DNA of 64,000 bases from Diaminobutyricibacter sp049994905 (GCF_049994905.1 NZ_CP188258.1:1116001-1180000), one strand, 5' to 3'; positions 51,471 through 60,640 are shown, counted from the first letter of the stretch. The notes: generated from the letters alone by a model not told the origin. Program-made: numbers and translations.

Positions 51471-52544
51471 GTGAGCGAAGCCCGAGAATTCACCGTAGCC
51501 GTCGTCGGCGCAACCGGCCAGGTCGGAAGCGTGATGCGCCGCCTGCTCGAGGAGCGCGCGTTTCCGGTGGGGCGCATCCGCTTCTTCGCCTCGGCACGGT
51601 CTGCCGGAACCACGCTTCCTTTCAAAGGCGAGAACATCGTCGTCGAAGACGCGGCGACAGCCGATCCGGCTGGAATCGACATCGCCCTGTTCTCGGCCGG
51701 GGCTACGGGGTCGAAGGCCCAAGCGCCCCGTTTCGCCGCGGCCGGCGCGATCGTGATCGACAACTCCAGCGGATGGCGCATGGACCCCGAGGTTCCGCTC
51801 GTGGTCAGCGAGGTGAACCCCGAAGCGATCGCGGATGCGCACAAAGGCATCATCGCGAACCCCAACTGCACCACCATGGCAGCGATGCCTGTGCTGAAAG
51901 TCCTGCACGACGAGGCCGGCCTCGAACGTCTCATCGTCAGCACCTACCAGGCCGTATCCGGTTCCGGCCTCGCAGGAGCTGAGGAGCTCGCCGGCCAGAT
52001 CCGGGCAGCGGTCGGAGATGAGAACCTGCTGCAGCTGGTGCACGACGGATCAGCGATCACCATGCCCGAGCCGGTGAAGTACGTTCGCCCCATCGCCTTC
52101 GACGTGATTCCCCTCGCCGGATCGATCGTCGACGACGGCTTCAACGAGACGGATGAGGAGAAGAAGCTCCGCAACGAGAGCCGCAAGATCCTGGGCCTTC
52201 CCGAGCTCCTGGTCAGCGGAACCTGCGTGCGCGTGCCGGTGTTCACCGGTCACTCCCTGTCGATCAACGCCGAGTTTTCGCGCGCTCTGTCGCCGGAGCG
52301 CGCGACCGAGCTTCTCGCATCTGCTCCCGGTGTCGTCGTCACCGACGTTCCGACTCCACTCGAGGCGGCCGGCAAAGACCCGAGCTTCGTCGGCCGCATT
52401 CGCCAGGACGAGGGTGTTCCGGGTGGCCGTGGCATCGCCCTGTTCATCAGTAACGACAACCTTCGCAAGGGTGCCGCGCTGAACGCGGTGCAGATCGCAG
52501 AACTGGTGGCGGCCCGTCTGGCGTCGGAGTCCGTTCCCGCCTGA
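51471..52544 (+). CDS. asd: Aspartate-semialdehyde dehydrogenase
   Basis: 357 residues; reduces aspartyl phosphate with NADPH. VAVVGATGQVGSVMRRLLEER, FFASARSAGTTLPF, catalytic Cys133 in NPNCTTM, and GHSLSINAEF with His261. GTG start with GAAGGATCC just upstream, 69 bases after lysC; the usual lysC-asd operon. Confidence 0.97.
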   Translation: MSEAREFTVAVVGATGQVGSVMRRLLEERAFPVGRIRFFASARSAGTTLPFKGENIVVEDAATADPAGIDIALFSAGATGSKAQAPRFAAAGAIVIDNSSGWRMDPEVPLVVSEVNPEAIADAHKGIIANPNCTTMAAMPVLKVLHDEAGLERLIVSTYQAVSGSGLAGAEELAGQIRAAVGDENLLQLVHDGSAITMPEPVKYVRPIAFDVIPLAGSIVDDGFNETDEEKKLRNESRKILGLPELLVSGTCVRVPVFTGHSLSINAEFSRALSPERATELLASAPGVVVTDVPTPLEAAGKDPSFVGRIRQDEGVPGGRGIALFISNDNLRKGAALNAVQIAELVAARLASESVPA

Positions 52545-52556
52545 GGCCGTCGACCC

Positions 52557-53003
52557 ATGGTGAAGGTGTCGGTACCGCCCGGGGTCGCGGCATACTTCGA
52601 TGCGCTCAGCGCCGACAAGCGTGCGGTCGTCCTGCCGGTCTTCGAGACGGTGCGTGCCGCCATGCCTGAGGGGTACCGTCTCGGGATGCAGTGGAAAATG
52701 CCCGGCTGGGTGGTTCCTCTCGAGCTGTTTCCCACGACCTACAACAAGCAGCCGCTCGCGTACGTCAGCATTGCCGCGCAGAAGACCTACAACTCGCTGT
52801 ACCTGATGGCGATCTACAGCGACACCGATGAGGACAGCCGGTTCCGCGAGGCGTGGTCCCGCGGGGGTCGAACACTTGACATGGGCAAGAGCTGCCTGCG
52901 GTTCAGGACGCTGGCCGACGTCGATCTTGAACTGGTGGCGGAGACCGTTGCCGCCTTCCCGGTCGAGCGGTTCCTTGCCACGTATGAGCGCATCCGGGGC
53001 TGA
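52557..53003 (+). CDS. DUF1801 protein
   Basis: 148 residues. Family core GMQWKMPGWVVPLELFPTTYNKQPLAYVSIAAQKTYNSLYLMAIY and TLDMGKSCLRFRTLADVDLELV. ATG 12 bases after asd, so probably in the same transcript. It belongs to a different branch from the DUF1801 protein at 23084. No established function. Confidence 0.85.
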   Translation: MVKVSVPPGVAAYFDALSADKRAVVLPVFETVRAAMPEGYRLGMQWKMPGWVVPLELFPTTYNKQPLAYVSIAAQKTYNSLYLMAIYSDTDEDSRFREAWSRGGRTLDMGKSCLRFRTLADVDLELVAETVAAFPVERFLATYERIRG

Positions 53004-53034
53004 CCGGGCGTGCCGGCGCTCCGAAATGCCCCAT

Positions 53035-53040
53035 TACACT
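53035..53040 (+). promoter_or_regulatory. -10 box of leaderless mqo
   Basis: TACACT ends six bases before the GTG at 53047. Confidence 0.55.
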
Positions 53041-53046
53041 TGACGG

Positions 53047-54522
53047 GTGAGTAATTCCCCCATCGACGTCGTCCTCATCGGTGGCGGCATTATGAGCGCA
53101 ACGCTGGGCGCCCTCATCCAGCGGGTCCAGCCCGACTGGTCGATCCGCATGTACGAGAGCCTCGGCGAGGTGGCCCAGGAGAGCTCCAACCCGTGGAACA
53201 ACGCCGGCACCGGGCATGCCGCGCTGTGCGAGCTGAACTACATGCCCGAGGCACCCGACGGAAGTGTCGACGCGTCGAAGGCCATCAGCATCAACGAGCA
53301 GTTCCAGCTGAGCCGCCAGTTCTGGGCGAGCCTTGTGCGGGCGGGCGACCTGCCGGATCCACGCGGGTTCATCAACTCGACGCCCCACATGACGTTCGTG
53401 CGCGGCCGGGACAACGTGCGTTACCTGCGCCGTCGTTACGAGGCACTGAAAGACCAGCCCCTGTTCGCGGGCATGGAGTATTCCGAAGATCCCGCGGTGA
53501 TCGCCGAGTGGACGCCGCTGCTCATGAAGAAGCGCTCGGCCAAGCAGCGCGTCGCGGCAACGCGCGTCGCCGCCGGAACCGATGTCGATTTCGGTGCCCT
53601 GACGCGAGCCCTCACCGACAATCTCACCGCCCGCGGGGGAGAGGTCGTCCTCAATCATCGGGTCCGGAGCATCCGCCGTACGAAGGACGGCTTGTGGAAG
53701 CTCCGCGTGCGACACGAAGTGGGCAACACCCCGCATGAGGTCACGGCGCGATTCGTGTTCGTCGGCGCCGGTGGCGGGGCGTTGCACCTTCTGCAGAAGT
53801 CGGGCATCGCTGAGATCAAGGGCTTCGGAGGGTTCCCGATCAGCGGGCAGTTCCTGCGCACCAGCAACCCCAAGATCGTCGCCCAGCACCAGGCGAAGGT
53901 CTACGGCAAGGCCGCTGTCGGCGCCCCGCCCATGTCTGTGCCGCACCTCGACACCCGCGTGGTCGACGGGGAGACGTCCCTGCTCTTCGGGCCGTATGCG
54001 GGCTTCAGCCCGAAGTTCCTCAAGACCGGGTCGTGGTGGGACCTTCCCGGCTCGGTGCGACCCTCGAACCTCGGTCCGATGCTCGCCGTCGCCAGGGACA
54101 ACTTCGATCTCGTCAGATACCTGATCAGCGAAGTGCTGGCCAACCGCGAGAAGAAGGTCAAGGCGCTGCGGGAGTTCATGCCCACCGCGCGAAGCGAGGA
54201 CTGGGAGCTCATCACTGCCGGGCAGCGCGTGCAGGTGATGAAGAAGGACGAGAAAAAGGGCGGTGTGCTGCAGTTCGGCACCGAGGTGATCGCCGCCGCA
54301 GACGGCTCGATCGCAGGCCTGCTCGGCGCCTCGCCCGGTGCGTCCACGGCCGTTCCGATCATGCTCGACGTGCTCGAGCGGTGCTTCCCCGACCGCTATT
54401 CGACGTGGCTTCCAGTGCTGAAGCAGCTCATCCCGACCATCGGGACGACGCTCAACGACAAGCCTGCAGAAGCCGCGAAGGTCATCGCGTCTACCGCAGG
54501 CACCCTCGAACTCACTGCCTGA
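53047..54522 (+). CDS. mqo: Malate:quinone oxidoreductase
   Basis: 491 residues, FAD-dependent peripheral membrane enzyme that oxidises malate to oxaloacetate and passes electrons to quinone. DVVLIGGGIMSATLGALIQ is the FAD-binding start; SSNPWNNAGTGHAALCELNY, GFINSTPHMTFVRG, FVFVGAGGGALHLLQKSGI and FGPYAGFSPKFLKTGS are family-typical stretches. GTG at the predicted +1. Stands alone. Confidence 0.97.
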   Translation: MSNSPIDVVLIGGGIMSATLGALIQRVQPDWSIRMYESLGEVAQESSNPWNNAGTGHAALCELNYMPEAPDGSVDASKAISINEQFQLSRQFWASLVRAGDLPDPRGFINSTPHMTFVRGRDNVRYLRRRYEALKDQPLFAGMEYSEDPAVIAEWTPLLMKKRSAKQRVAATRVAAGTDVDFGALTRALTDNLTARGGEVVLNHRVRSIRRTKDGLWKLRVRHEVGNTPHEVTARFVFVGAGGGALHLLQKSGIAEIKGFGGFPISGQFLRTSNPKIVAQHQAKVYGKAAVGAPPMSVPHLDTRVVDGETSLLFGPYAGFSPKFLKTGSWWDLPGSVRPSNLGPMLAVARDNFDLVRYLISEVLANREKKVKALREFMPTARSEDWELITAGQRVQVMKKDEKKGGVLQFGTEVIAAADGSIAGLLGASPGASTAVPIMLDVLERCFPDRYSTWLPVLKQLIPTIGTTLNDKPAEAAKVIASTAGTLELTA

Positions 54523-54528
54523 ACGCAC

Positions 54529-54664
54529 TGGACAGGCGCATCCGAAGGATGTTAGCCTCGTCCCCGCTATGAAGTAGAAACCTCCTTTCGTCCCGCGCCT
54601 GAGGCAGCCATCGTGCACGCCCGGCGGGAACCGCCTCCGCACGCGGAGTGTTTCGAAAGAAGGT
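54529..54664 (+). promoter_or_regulatory. ABC-F promoter and RBS-masking leader
   Basis: TGGACA (54529-54534) and TAGCCT (54553-54558), 18 bp apart, put +1 near 54565. Four bases later is a two-codon frame ATG AAG TAG (54569-54577). ACCTCCTTTCG (54580-54590) then pairs at 10 of 11 positions with CGAAAGAAGGT (54654-54664), which contains the ribosome site of the TTG start at 54670. Hairpin CTCCG-CACG-CGGAG lies in between (about 54634-54647). This is the layout of translational attenuation. Confidence 0.65.
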
Positions 54665-54669
54665 CTGCT

Positions 54670-56361
54670 TTGGCATTCCCCCCAGTTTTCAACGATTCCC
54701 TTTTCAACGGTTCTCTCCCGGTCGCCTCGGTGACCGACTACCTCAAGGCCGACGGCCTTTCCCGAAGCTACGGCGAGCGTCGTGTGCTGACGGATATATC
54801 GGTGACGGTCCCTGCCGGTCGGCGACTCGGCCTGATCGGCGAGAACGGCGTCGGCAAGTCGACACTGCTGCGCATCCTCGCCGGCGAGGAAGAGGCGGAT
54901 TCGGGAGCCATCACCCGACCTGCGCGCACCGGCATCCTGTGGCAGGAGGTTCGTTTCGATCCATCGCAGACTCTCGACGACCTCATCGAGTCGGCGCTGA
55001 GTGGCGTGCGCGCGATCGAGCGCGAACTGGAGGCCGCTGCGCAGGCACTGGCGGATGGCACGACCGGCCGCTACGAGCGCGCGCTCGAGGCTGCGGAGCG
55101 TGCCGAGGTCTGGACGGTGGAATCCCGCCGCGATGAACTTCTCGACGGCCTCGGTGTCGCGGGTATACCGCTCACCCGGCGCCTGTCGGAGGTCTCCGGC
55201 GGACAGCGCAGCCGGTTCGCGCTGGCCGCGCTCCTTCTGGAAGGGCCGGACGCGCTCCTCCTTGACGAGCCGACGAACCACCTCGACGACGACGCCTGCG
55301 CCTTCCTCGAGCGCCAGCTGACGGACTGGCGCGGTCCGGTCGTCTTCGCCAGTCACGACCGGGCGTTCCTCGACTCGGTCGCGACGGATCTCCTCGACCT
55401 GGATCCGACCAGGGACGCGCGTACGACGTTCGGCGGCAACTATTCGGACTACCTCGTGGCGAAGGCCGACGAGCGTGCGCGCTGGGAACGCCGGTTCGCG
55501 GAGGAGCAGGACGAACTGAAGGCGTTGACGTTCGCTGTCGATGTGACGGCGCGCAGCATCGCGTTCTCCGGCAAGCCCCGCGACAACGACAAGTTCGCCA
55601 AGTCGATCAAAGGCGGCGCATTGGACAAGCAGATCAGCCGGCGTATCCGAAACGCCTCGGGCCGTCGCGACGAGCTCAGGCGAACCCAGGTGCGCAAGCC
55701 GCCATCGGTGCTGAGCTTCACCGGCATACCCTCCGGCTCGCACGCGCTGGGCGAGGCGGACGGCCTGCTTTTGCAGGTGGCGGATGCGCGGATCGGCGAC
55801 CGCCTCGATGTCGCGTCGTTCCGGGTCGAGCCGCAGTCGCGCATCCTGATCACCGGCCACAACGGGGCGGGCAAGTCCACGCTCCTGGCGGCGCTGGCCG
55901 GAGTGGTCGCGCTCGATGCCGGCTCCGTGAGCCGGCGGAAGGGACTGCGGGTGGGGATGCTGGAGCAGGATGTGCGGTTCGCCGATCCCACCGCGTCGCC
56001 CGGGCGGCTCTTTCGCGACTCGGTGGGCGAGAAGCGCGCTGAGGCGATTCCCCTCGTCAGCCTTGGGCTGATCACGCCACGCGACATCGATCGCCCTGTG
56101 GGTGCCCTCTCCATCGGCCAGCAGCGACGTCTGGCGCTCGCCCTGATCCTGGCGAAACCGCCGCACGTCTTCTTGCTGGACGAGCCGACGAACCACCTTT
56201 CGCTCGGCCTGGCGACGGAGCTGGAGGAGGCTCTCGGCGGCTATCCCGGTGCCGTAGTCGTGGCGAGCCACGACCGGTGGCTGCGCTCCACCTGGGACGG
56301 CGAGCGCGTGGAGATGACGGGAGGGCGGGTCGTGGGCCACGACACACCGCGGTCGGCTTGA
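54670..56361 (+). CDS. ABC-F ribosome-protection ATPase (antibiotic resistance type)
   Basis: 563 residues, two ATP-binding domains and no membrane part. First domain: GENGVGKST, signature SGGQRSR, Walker B LLLDEPTNHLDD. Second: GHNGAGKST, SIGQQRRL, FLLDEPTNHLS. The linker of about 90 residues between them carries DNDKFAKSIKGGALDKQISRRI, as in Vga/Msr/Tlr-like proteins that expel drugs from the ribosome. TTG at 54670 is chosen since AGAAGG lies 5 bases upstream; the frame is open to 54613. The drug class cannot be read. Confidence 0.9.
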   Translation: MAFPPVFNDSLFNGSLPVASVTDYLKADGLSRSYGERRVLTDISVTVPAGRRLGLIGENGVGKSTLLRILAGEEEADSGAITRPARTGILWQEVRFDPSQTLDDLIESALSGVRAIERELEAAAQALADGTTGRYERALEAAERAEVWTVESRRDELLDGLGVAGIPLTRRLSEVSGGQRSRFALAALLLEGPDALLLDEPTNHLDDDACAFLERQLTDWRGPVVFASHDRAFLDSVATDLLDLDPTRDARTTFGGNYSDYLVAKADERARWERRFAEEQDELKALTFAVDVTARSIAFSGKPRDNDKFAKSIKGGALDKQISRRIRNASGRRDELRRTQVRKPPSVLSFTGIPSGSHALGEADGLLLQVADARIGDRLDVASFRVEPQSRILITGHNGAGKSTLLAALAGVVALDAGSVSRRKGLRVGMLEQDVRFADPTASPGRLFRDSVGEKRAEAIPLVSLGLITPRDIDRPVGALSIGQQRRLALALILAKPPHVFLLDEPTNHLSLGLATELEEALGGYPGAVVVASHDRWLRSTWDGERVEMTGGRVVGHDTPRSA

Positions 56362-56386
56362 CGTACATTCGAACATATGTTCGAAT
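56358..56386 (+). promoter_or_regulatory. LexA-controlled promoter (SOS box)
   Basis: A perfect 20-bp palindrome at 56367-56386 with core CGAACATATGTTCG, the canonical Gram-positive/actinobacterial LexA box. It covers the spacer and the -10 (TCGAAT, 56381-56386) behind a -35 TTGACG (56358-56363), spacer 17. The -10 ends six bases before the ATG. Confidence 0.85.
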
Positions 56387-56392
56387 TATCCC

Positions 56393-57505
56393 ATGCGGTG
56401 GAGCGGACAGGAACTGGCTGTGGAGGAGCCGTCGGCCCTGCCCGGACTGGCACGGCTGAACAACCTCGTCCGTTCGGTGAAGACGCCGGAGTTCGCCGGC
56501 ATCACCTTTCACGAGGTGCTGGCGAAGTCCGCACTGAACAAGGTTCCGGGCGGCAGCGCGATGCCGTTCGGGTGGACGATCAACCCCTACCGTGGCTGCT
56601 CTCACGCATGCGCCTACTGCTTCGCGCGGCCGACGCACACCTACCTCGACCTCGATGCGGGAAAAGACTTCGACAACGAGATCATCGTGAAGATCAACGT
56701 CGCAGAGGTGCTCCACAAAGAGCTGGCGAAGCCGAGCTGGGGGCATCATCATGTCGCTCTCGGCACCAACACCGACCCGTACCAGAGGGCCGAGGGGCGC
56801 TACGCACTTATGCCGGGCATCATCGGAGCGATGACGGATTCCGGGACCCCGTTCAGCATCCTGACGAAAGGGTCGCTGCTGAGACGCGATCTCGACCTCA
56901 TCGTCGCCGCCTCCGAACACGTGCCCGTCGATCTCGCGATGTCCATCGCGGTCTACGACGACGAACTTCAACAGTCGGTGGAGCCAGGAACCCCGAGCAC
57001 GAAGGCCCGCCTCGCCACGGTGACGGCCGTGCGTGAGCACGGTCTCGACTGCGCGGTCTTCCTCATGCCGATACTGCCCTACCTCACGGACACCCGCGCT
57101 CACCTCGACGAAGCGCTGCGGCAGGCGAAAGCCGCGGGCGCAACATCCGTGCTGTACTCCGCTCTGCACCTGAAGCCTGGCGTGAAGGAGTGGTTCTATC
57201 TCTGGCTCGAGCAAGCGCGTCCAGAACTCCTTCCCAGCTACCGCAAGATGTATGCGGGCGGCACCTACGCACCGAAGGCGTATCGGCAGTGGCTCGCCGC
57301 GAAGCTCAAGCCCTTGATCCGTTCACACGGCCTCGAGCGAGGCTATGAAGATCCGCTCACGGGCGGTGTGAGGTCCACAGCGCTCGGCATAACCCGTGAC
57401 GCCGATGGCGAGCGACGACGTTCCACCTCCGGCCGGGCCAGCCCGAACGAGATGGCTCCCGACGCTGCCCTGTCGGCGATCCAGGGCCAGCCGACGCTCT
57501 TCTGA
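56393..57505 (+). CDS. Radical SAM protein, Rv2578c family
   Basis: 370 residues. The radical SAM cluster motif is CSHACAYC within NPYRGCSHACAYCFARPTH; further family segments are VALGTNTDPYQRAEGRYALM and FSILTKGSLLRRDLDLI. It begins MRW like the mycobacterial Rv2578c. Similar proteins are distantly related to DNA spore-photoproduct lyase and to PA0069-type proteins. The reaction is unknown. The perfect LexA box at its promoter makes a DNA-damage role probable. Confidence 0.9.
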   Translation: MRWSGQELAVEEPSALPGLARLNNLVRSVKTPEFAGITFHEVLAKSALNKVPGGSAMPFGWTINPYRGCSHACAYCFARPTHTYLDLDAGKDFDNEIIVKINVAEVLHKELAKPSWGHHHVALGTNTDPYQRAEGRYALMPGIIGAMTDSGTPFSILTKGSLLRRDLDLIVAASEHVPVDLAMSIAVYDDELQQSVEPGTPSTKARLATVTAVREHGLDCAVFLMPILPYLTDTRAHLDEALRQAKAAGATSVLYSALHLKPGVKEWFYLWLEQARPELLPSYRKMYAGGTYAPKAYRQWLAAKLKPLIRSHGLERGYEDPLTGGVRSTALGITRDADGERRRSTSGRASPNEMAPDAALSAIQGQPTLF

Positions 57506-57528
57506 ACGCGACCGTGACCCCTCCAACT

Positions 57529-57557
57529 GGGGTACAAGAATTTCCATCCGGGGTACA
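57529..57557 (+). promoter_or_regulatory. Direct repeats GGGGTACA
   Basis: GGGGTACA at 57529-57536 and 57550-57557, exactly 21 bp (two helical turns) apart. A -10-like AATAAT (57577-57582) ends seven bases before the kinase ATG. Good candidate for binding by the response regulator of the operon. Confidence 0.55.
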
Positions 57558-57589
57558 CGGGAAGCAGTTCCGGTGGAATAATCCGAAAC

Positions 57590-58804
57590 ATGTCACTGGG
57601 TTTGCCGAGCCATCTCGCGCGTGCAGCCAACAGTCGGGCCCTCGCAGCGGCCGCCCAGGCGGCCGCGCTCGTGTGCCTGGCCTCAGCGTTCGTCAACCTG
57701 CTCATCGCCGGGCTGGGCTCAGCCGGAGGCCGCTACTGGTATGCCACGCTCGTGCTCGTGCCGATGGGGGCGCTCCTCGTCGTCCTCAGCCGGCGACGCA
57801 CAACCGCGCTCACCATCGCATATCTCGCCGTGGGTACCGTATCCACCTACCTCTACGCCGTCGCGGTGCTCGCGCTCACGCCGAGCTACCACAACACGAA
57901 CCTCTTCGTCATCGCACTTCCGATCGTGGCGATGACGCTCGTCGGCGGAACGGGCTCCGGCGCGCTCGCCGGCATCCTCTGGGCCACCCTCGGATTCGCA
58001 CTCGCCGAGGCCGCCGTCTATTTCGCCGCGCTGACAGCAGGCCGCGCGTTCCACACCGACGCCATCTCCCTCGGCGCCTACCTCCTGATCGTGGGCGTGC
58101 TGGCCTTCGACGGGCTGACGCGAGGAGTTCGCAGTCGCCCGCAGTCGGCCATCCACCGCGCCATCAGGGACAACCGCGAAGCCGAGGTTCGCCGCGAACT
58201 CGCTGTCGAAGCGGCGGCGGAGCTCCACGACACCGTGCTCAGTGAACTCGTGACTATCGCGAGCTCGGCGCCGGGTCCTTTGCGGCCGCAGCTGCGGCAG
58301 CGCATTGAGGCGGATCTCCGCCAGCTCGGTCGGGATCCGACAGCGGGGCCGTTCGAGCGGCGCATCACACCGGCCGATCCCGCAGAGGCCTGGTACGAGA
58401 GCGACCTGCGGGAAGCGATCGAGCTCGCCAGGGACGAAGGCCTCTCGGTCGATGTCTCCGGCGACCGGGAATCGCTCGGCCTGCTCAGCACGGACCGGCG
58501 CAAGGCCGTCGGGCTCGCCGTCCGGCAGTGCCTCGTCAACGTGCTCAGGCACTCAGGAAGCGCGACGGCAGAGATCGCCATCTCTGCGTCCGACTCGAGC
58601 GTCTCGGTGCTCGTCGTGGATGCGGGGCGTGGTTTCGCGACGTCGCCCGCAGCGACCGATCGCCTGGGGCTGCGCAACTCGGTCCACGATCGAATCGAGC
58701 GGGTCGGCGGAAGTGTCACGATCTGGTCCAGTCCCGACATCGGCACCACCGTCATGATGCGCGTGCCCTCCTCGCAGGCCGACGAAGAAGGACTTGCCTC
58801 GTGA
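57590..58804 (+). CDS. NarL-type sensor histidine kinase
   Basis: 404 residues: about five membrane helices (to residue 180), a dimerisation segment with phospho-acceptor His213 (AAAELHDTVLSEL), and an HATPase domain with QCLVNVLRHSGSATAEI (N box), VVDAGRGF (G1) and LGLRNSVHDRIERVGGSVTI with GTTVMM (G2). No separate sensor domain outside the membrane. Overlaps the next gene by four bases (GTGA). Confidence 0.88.
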   Translation: MSLGLPSHLARAANSRALAAAAQAAALVCLASAFVNLLIAGLGSAGGRYWYATLVLVPMGALLVVLSRRRTTALTIAYLAVGTVSTYLYAVAVLALTPSYHNTNLFVIALPIVAMTLVGGTGSGALAGILWATLGFALAEAAVYFAALTAGRAFHTDAISLGAYLLIVGVLAFDGLTRGVRSRPQSAIHRAIRDNREAEVRRELAVEAAAELHDTVLSELVTIASSAPGPLRPQLRQRIEADLRQLGRDPTAGPFERRITPADPAEAWYESDLREAIELARDEGLSVDVSGDRESLGLLSTDRRKAVGLAVRQCLVNVLRHSGSATAEIAISASDSSVSVLVVDAGRGFATSPAATDRLGLRNSVHDRIERVGGSVTIWSSPDIGTTVMMRVPSSQADEEGLAS

Positions 58805-59946
58805 GGGGCGACGAGCAGACGCCTCAGCGCCTCGATCCGATCGGCACACTGTCGGCATGGCCTCTCGGGCCGGTCATCGGCGCCGTCATCATGATCTACG
58901 CCGGGTACTCCACGCTCAACCACCGCGATCAGCTCACAGATCCGCCACTCGCGTGGTTTGCGCTCCTCGTCATGCTCGGCGCAATCGTCTACTACTCTTC
59001 GAGGTCCCGTTCGACCGTCGCACCTTTCAGCAGGGTCGGGATGATCGTCGTCGTCGGGCTCTCAGTGCTTGCGAGCACGCTGTTCACGCTCTCGGTGTGG
59101 GGTGGCAACAGGATTATCCAGGACGACTGGGGACAGATCGCCATCGCCCTCATGTTCATCACGCTGCCCTTGTACCGTCCGATCGCCGAGGTGATCGCGG
59201 CATCCGTCTTCGCCGCCCTGGTCGTCGGCGTCGAAGCTGCGCTGCAAGGGCCGTCGCTCCAGATCGCCAACATTCCCCTGGTCTACTTCACCGTGGCTGC
59301 CACGCCGGTGATCGCGCTCGCGCTCGCCGGCTGCGCATACGCGTCGGTGATGTCCAGCGACACTCAGAGGTGGAACGAAGCTGCCCGCGAGTCGCAGGTG
59401 CGGCTCGACCCGGAGCTGCGCGAAGGGGCGACCCGGATGATCCACCAGGAACGGATGACCCTGCTGAACAGCGCGGCCGTTCCCTATCTCGTCGACGTCC
59501 TCGAGAGGGGCGAGCTCACGGCCGACGATATCGAGCGTGCCCGCACGATTGCGGCGTCCGTCCGCCGGAGCGCGGTGCACGACGTGGATCTCCACTGGCT
59601 CGAAGAAAGTGTCGCCAGGTCGGTCGACCACCCTGCCCGGGGCGCCGTCGTCGATCCGGACACGCTCGCGGACGCGATGAGCGAACAGCTCCGGGGGATC
59701 GTCGGTGCGATCGTCGCATCGGCTTCACGCACCCATGGGTTCGACCCATCGTCGCTCAAGATCGAAATAGCCGCCGTCGCCGGGCGGGCCCACACCATCA
59801 TGAGCGCAGGGATCGCCGCGCCCGGACCCCGGCTGCGACACGCTTTCATGCCGTACCTGGCCGCCCTGCGCGCCGTCTCGACCGATGCGACGCTCGACGC
59901 TCAGGACGGCTCAGTGACGATACAGTTTTCTTATGGCGGGTCCTGA
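58801..59946 (+). CDS. Kinase-like membrane protein without ATP-binding motifs
   Basis: 381 residues, GTG start inside the kinase stop. About six membrane helices (to residue 190) and a cytoplasmic helical part (REGATRMIHQERMTLLNSAAVPYLVDVLERGELTADDIERARTIAASVRRSAVHD) that looks like a dimerisation region of NarL-type kinases. The N and G boxes of an HATPase domain are not visible. It is likely a regulatory partner or pseudokinase for the adjacent kinase and regulator. Clear role not known. Confidence 0.75.
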   Translation: MRGDEQTPQRLDPIGTLSAWPLGPVIGAVIMIYAGYSTLNHRDQLTDPPLAWFALLVMLGAIVYYSSRSRSTVAPFSRVGMIVVVGLSVLASTLFTLSVWGGNRIIQDDWGQIAIALMFITLPLYRPIAEVIAASVFAALVVGVEAALQGPSLQIANIPLVYFTVAATPVIALALAGCAYASVMSSDTQRWNEAARESQVRLDPELREGATRMIHQERMTLLNSAAVPYLVDVLERGELTADDIERARTIAASVRRSAVHDVDLHWLEESVARSVDHPARGAVVDPDTLADAMSEQLRGIVGAIVASASRTHGFDPSSLKIEIAAVAGRAHTIMSAGIAAPGPRLRHAFMPYLAALRAVSTDATLDAQDGSVTIQFSYGGS

Positions 59947-59952
59947 AGCACG

Positions 59953-60621
59953 ATGAGCGCGTCAGAACCGAACCCGATGCCGGGGCCGATCCGTCTGGCC
60001 CTTCTCGATGACCACGAACTGCTGCTCGACAGCCTCGCCAGCTGGATCACCGCCAATGCGCCCGAATTCGAGCTCGTGCTGCGTGCGAGCACGTGGCTCG
60101 ACCTGGTTCACAGCGATGCCTTTCCCACGGATCTGGTGATGATGGACCTGCAGTTGCGTGAGACGGTCTCGATCGGCGCTCGCGTGCGCACCTGCCGCGC
60201 CGCTGGAGCGAAGGTGATCGTCCTGACGGCGATCGACGCACAGGCCGATCGTGACAGCGCGCTGGCGGCCGGTGCGGCGGCCTACCTCAACAAGTCCGAG
60301 CCGATGAACGAGGTCATGGCCGTCGCCCGCTCGGTCATGGGCCTCGACGGTTCGCCCGCCCCGGAACCTGCCTGGCGGCCGCTCCCGACGGGCGCGACCC
60401 AGATCGCCCGACCGCATCTCAGTGACGGGGAGCGGCTCGCCCTCTCGCTGTACGCAGACGGGCGGACCACCGGGCAGGTGGCGCGTGAGATGGGCGTGCA
60501 ATACGAAACTGCCAAGACGTACCTCAGGCGCGTTCGCGAGAAGTACGGAAAGGTGGGCCGGCCGACGAGTTCCCGAGCGGATCTCATCCGGCGCGCCGCA
60601 GAGGACGGCTACCTCACCTGA
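59953..60621 (+). CDS. NarL/LuxR-family response regulator
   Basis: 222 residues. Receiver domain with LLDDHELLLD (acidic pair Asp19-Asp20), phospho-acceptor Asp65 (VMMDLQL), Thr near residue 92 and Lys near 113 (YLNKSEP). C-terminal LuxR helix-turn-helix: LSDGERLALSLYADGRTTGQVAREMGVQYETAKTYLRRVREKYGKVGRPT. ATG six bases after the previous gene. Third gene of the signalling operon. Confidence 0.92.
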   Translation: MSASEPNPMPGPIRLALLDDHELLLDSLASWITANAPEFELVLRASTWLDLVHSDAFPTDLVMMDLQLRETVSIGARVRTCRAAGAKVIVLTAIDAQADRDSALAAGAAAYLNKSEPMNEVMAVARSVMGLDGSPAPEPAWRPLPTGATQIARPHLSDGERLALSLYADGRTTGQVAREMGVQYETAKTYLRRVREKYGKVGRPTSSRADLIRRAAEDGYLT

Positions 60622-60640
60622 GAGCCGGGGCACCACCCCG

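Noticed and set aside
54549..54572. Seven-residue leader peptide MLASSPL before the ABC-F gene
   Set aside because: It overlaps the predicted -10 box, so it would not be transcribed; the two-codon frame at 54569 lies after +1.
52903..56376. 1157-codon open frame on the minus strand
   Set aside because: Antisense of mqo and the ABC-F gene; no recognisable protein.
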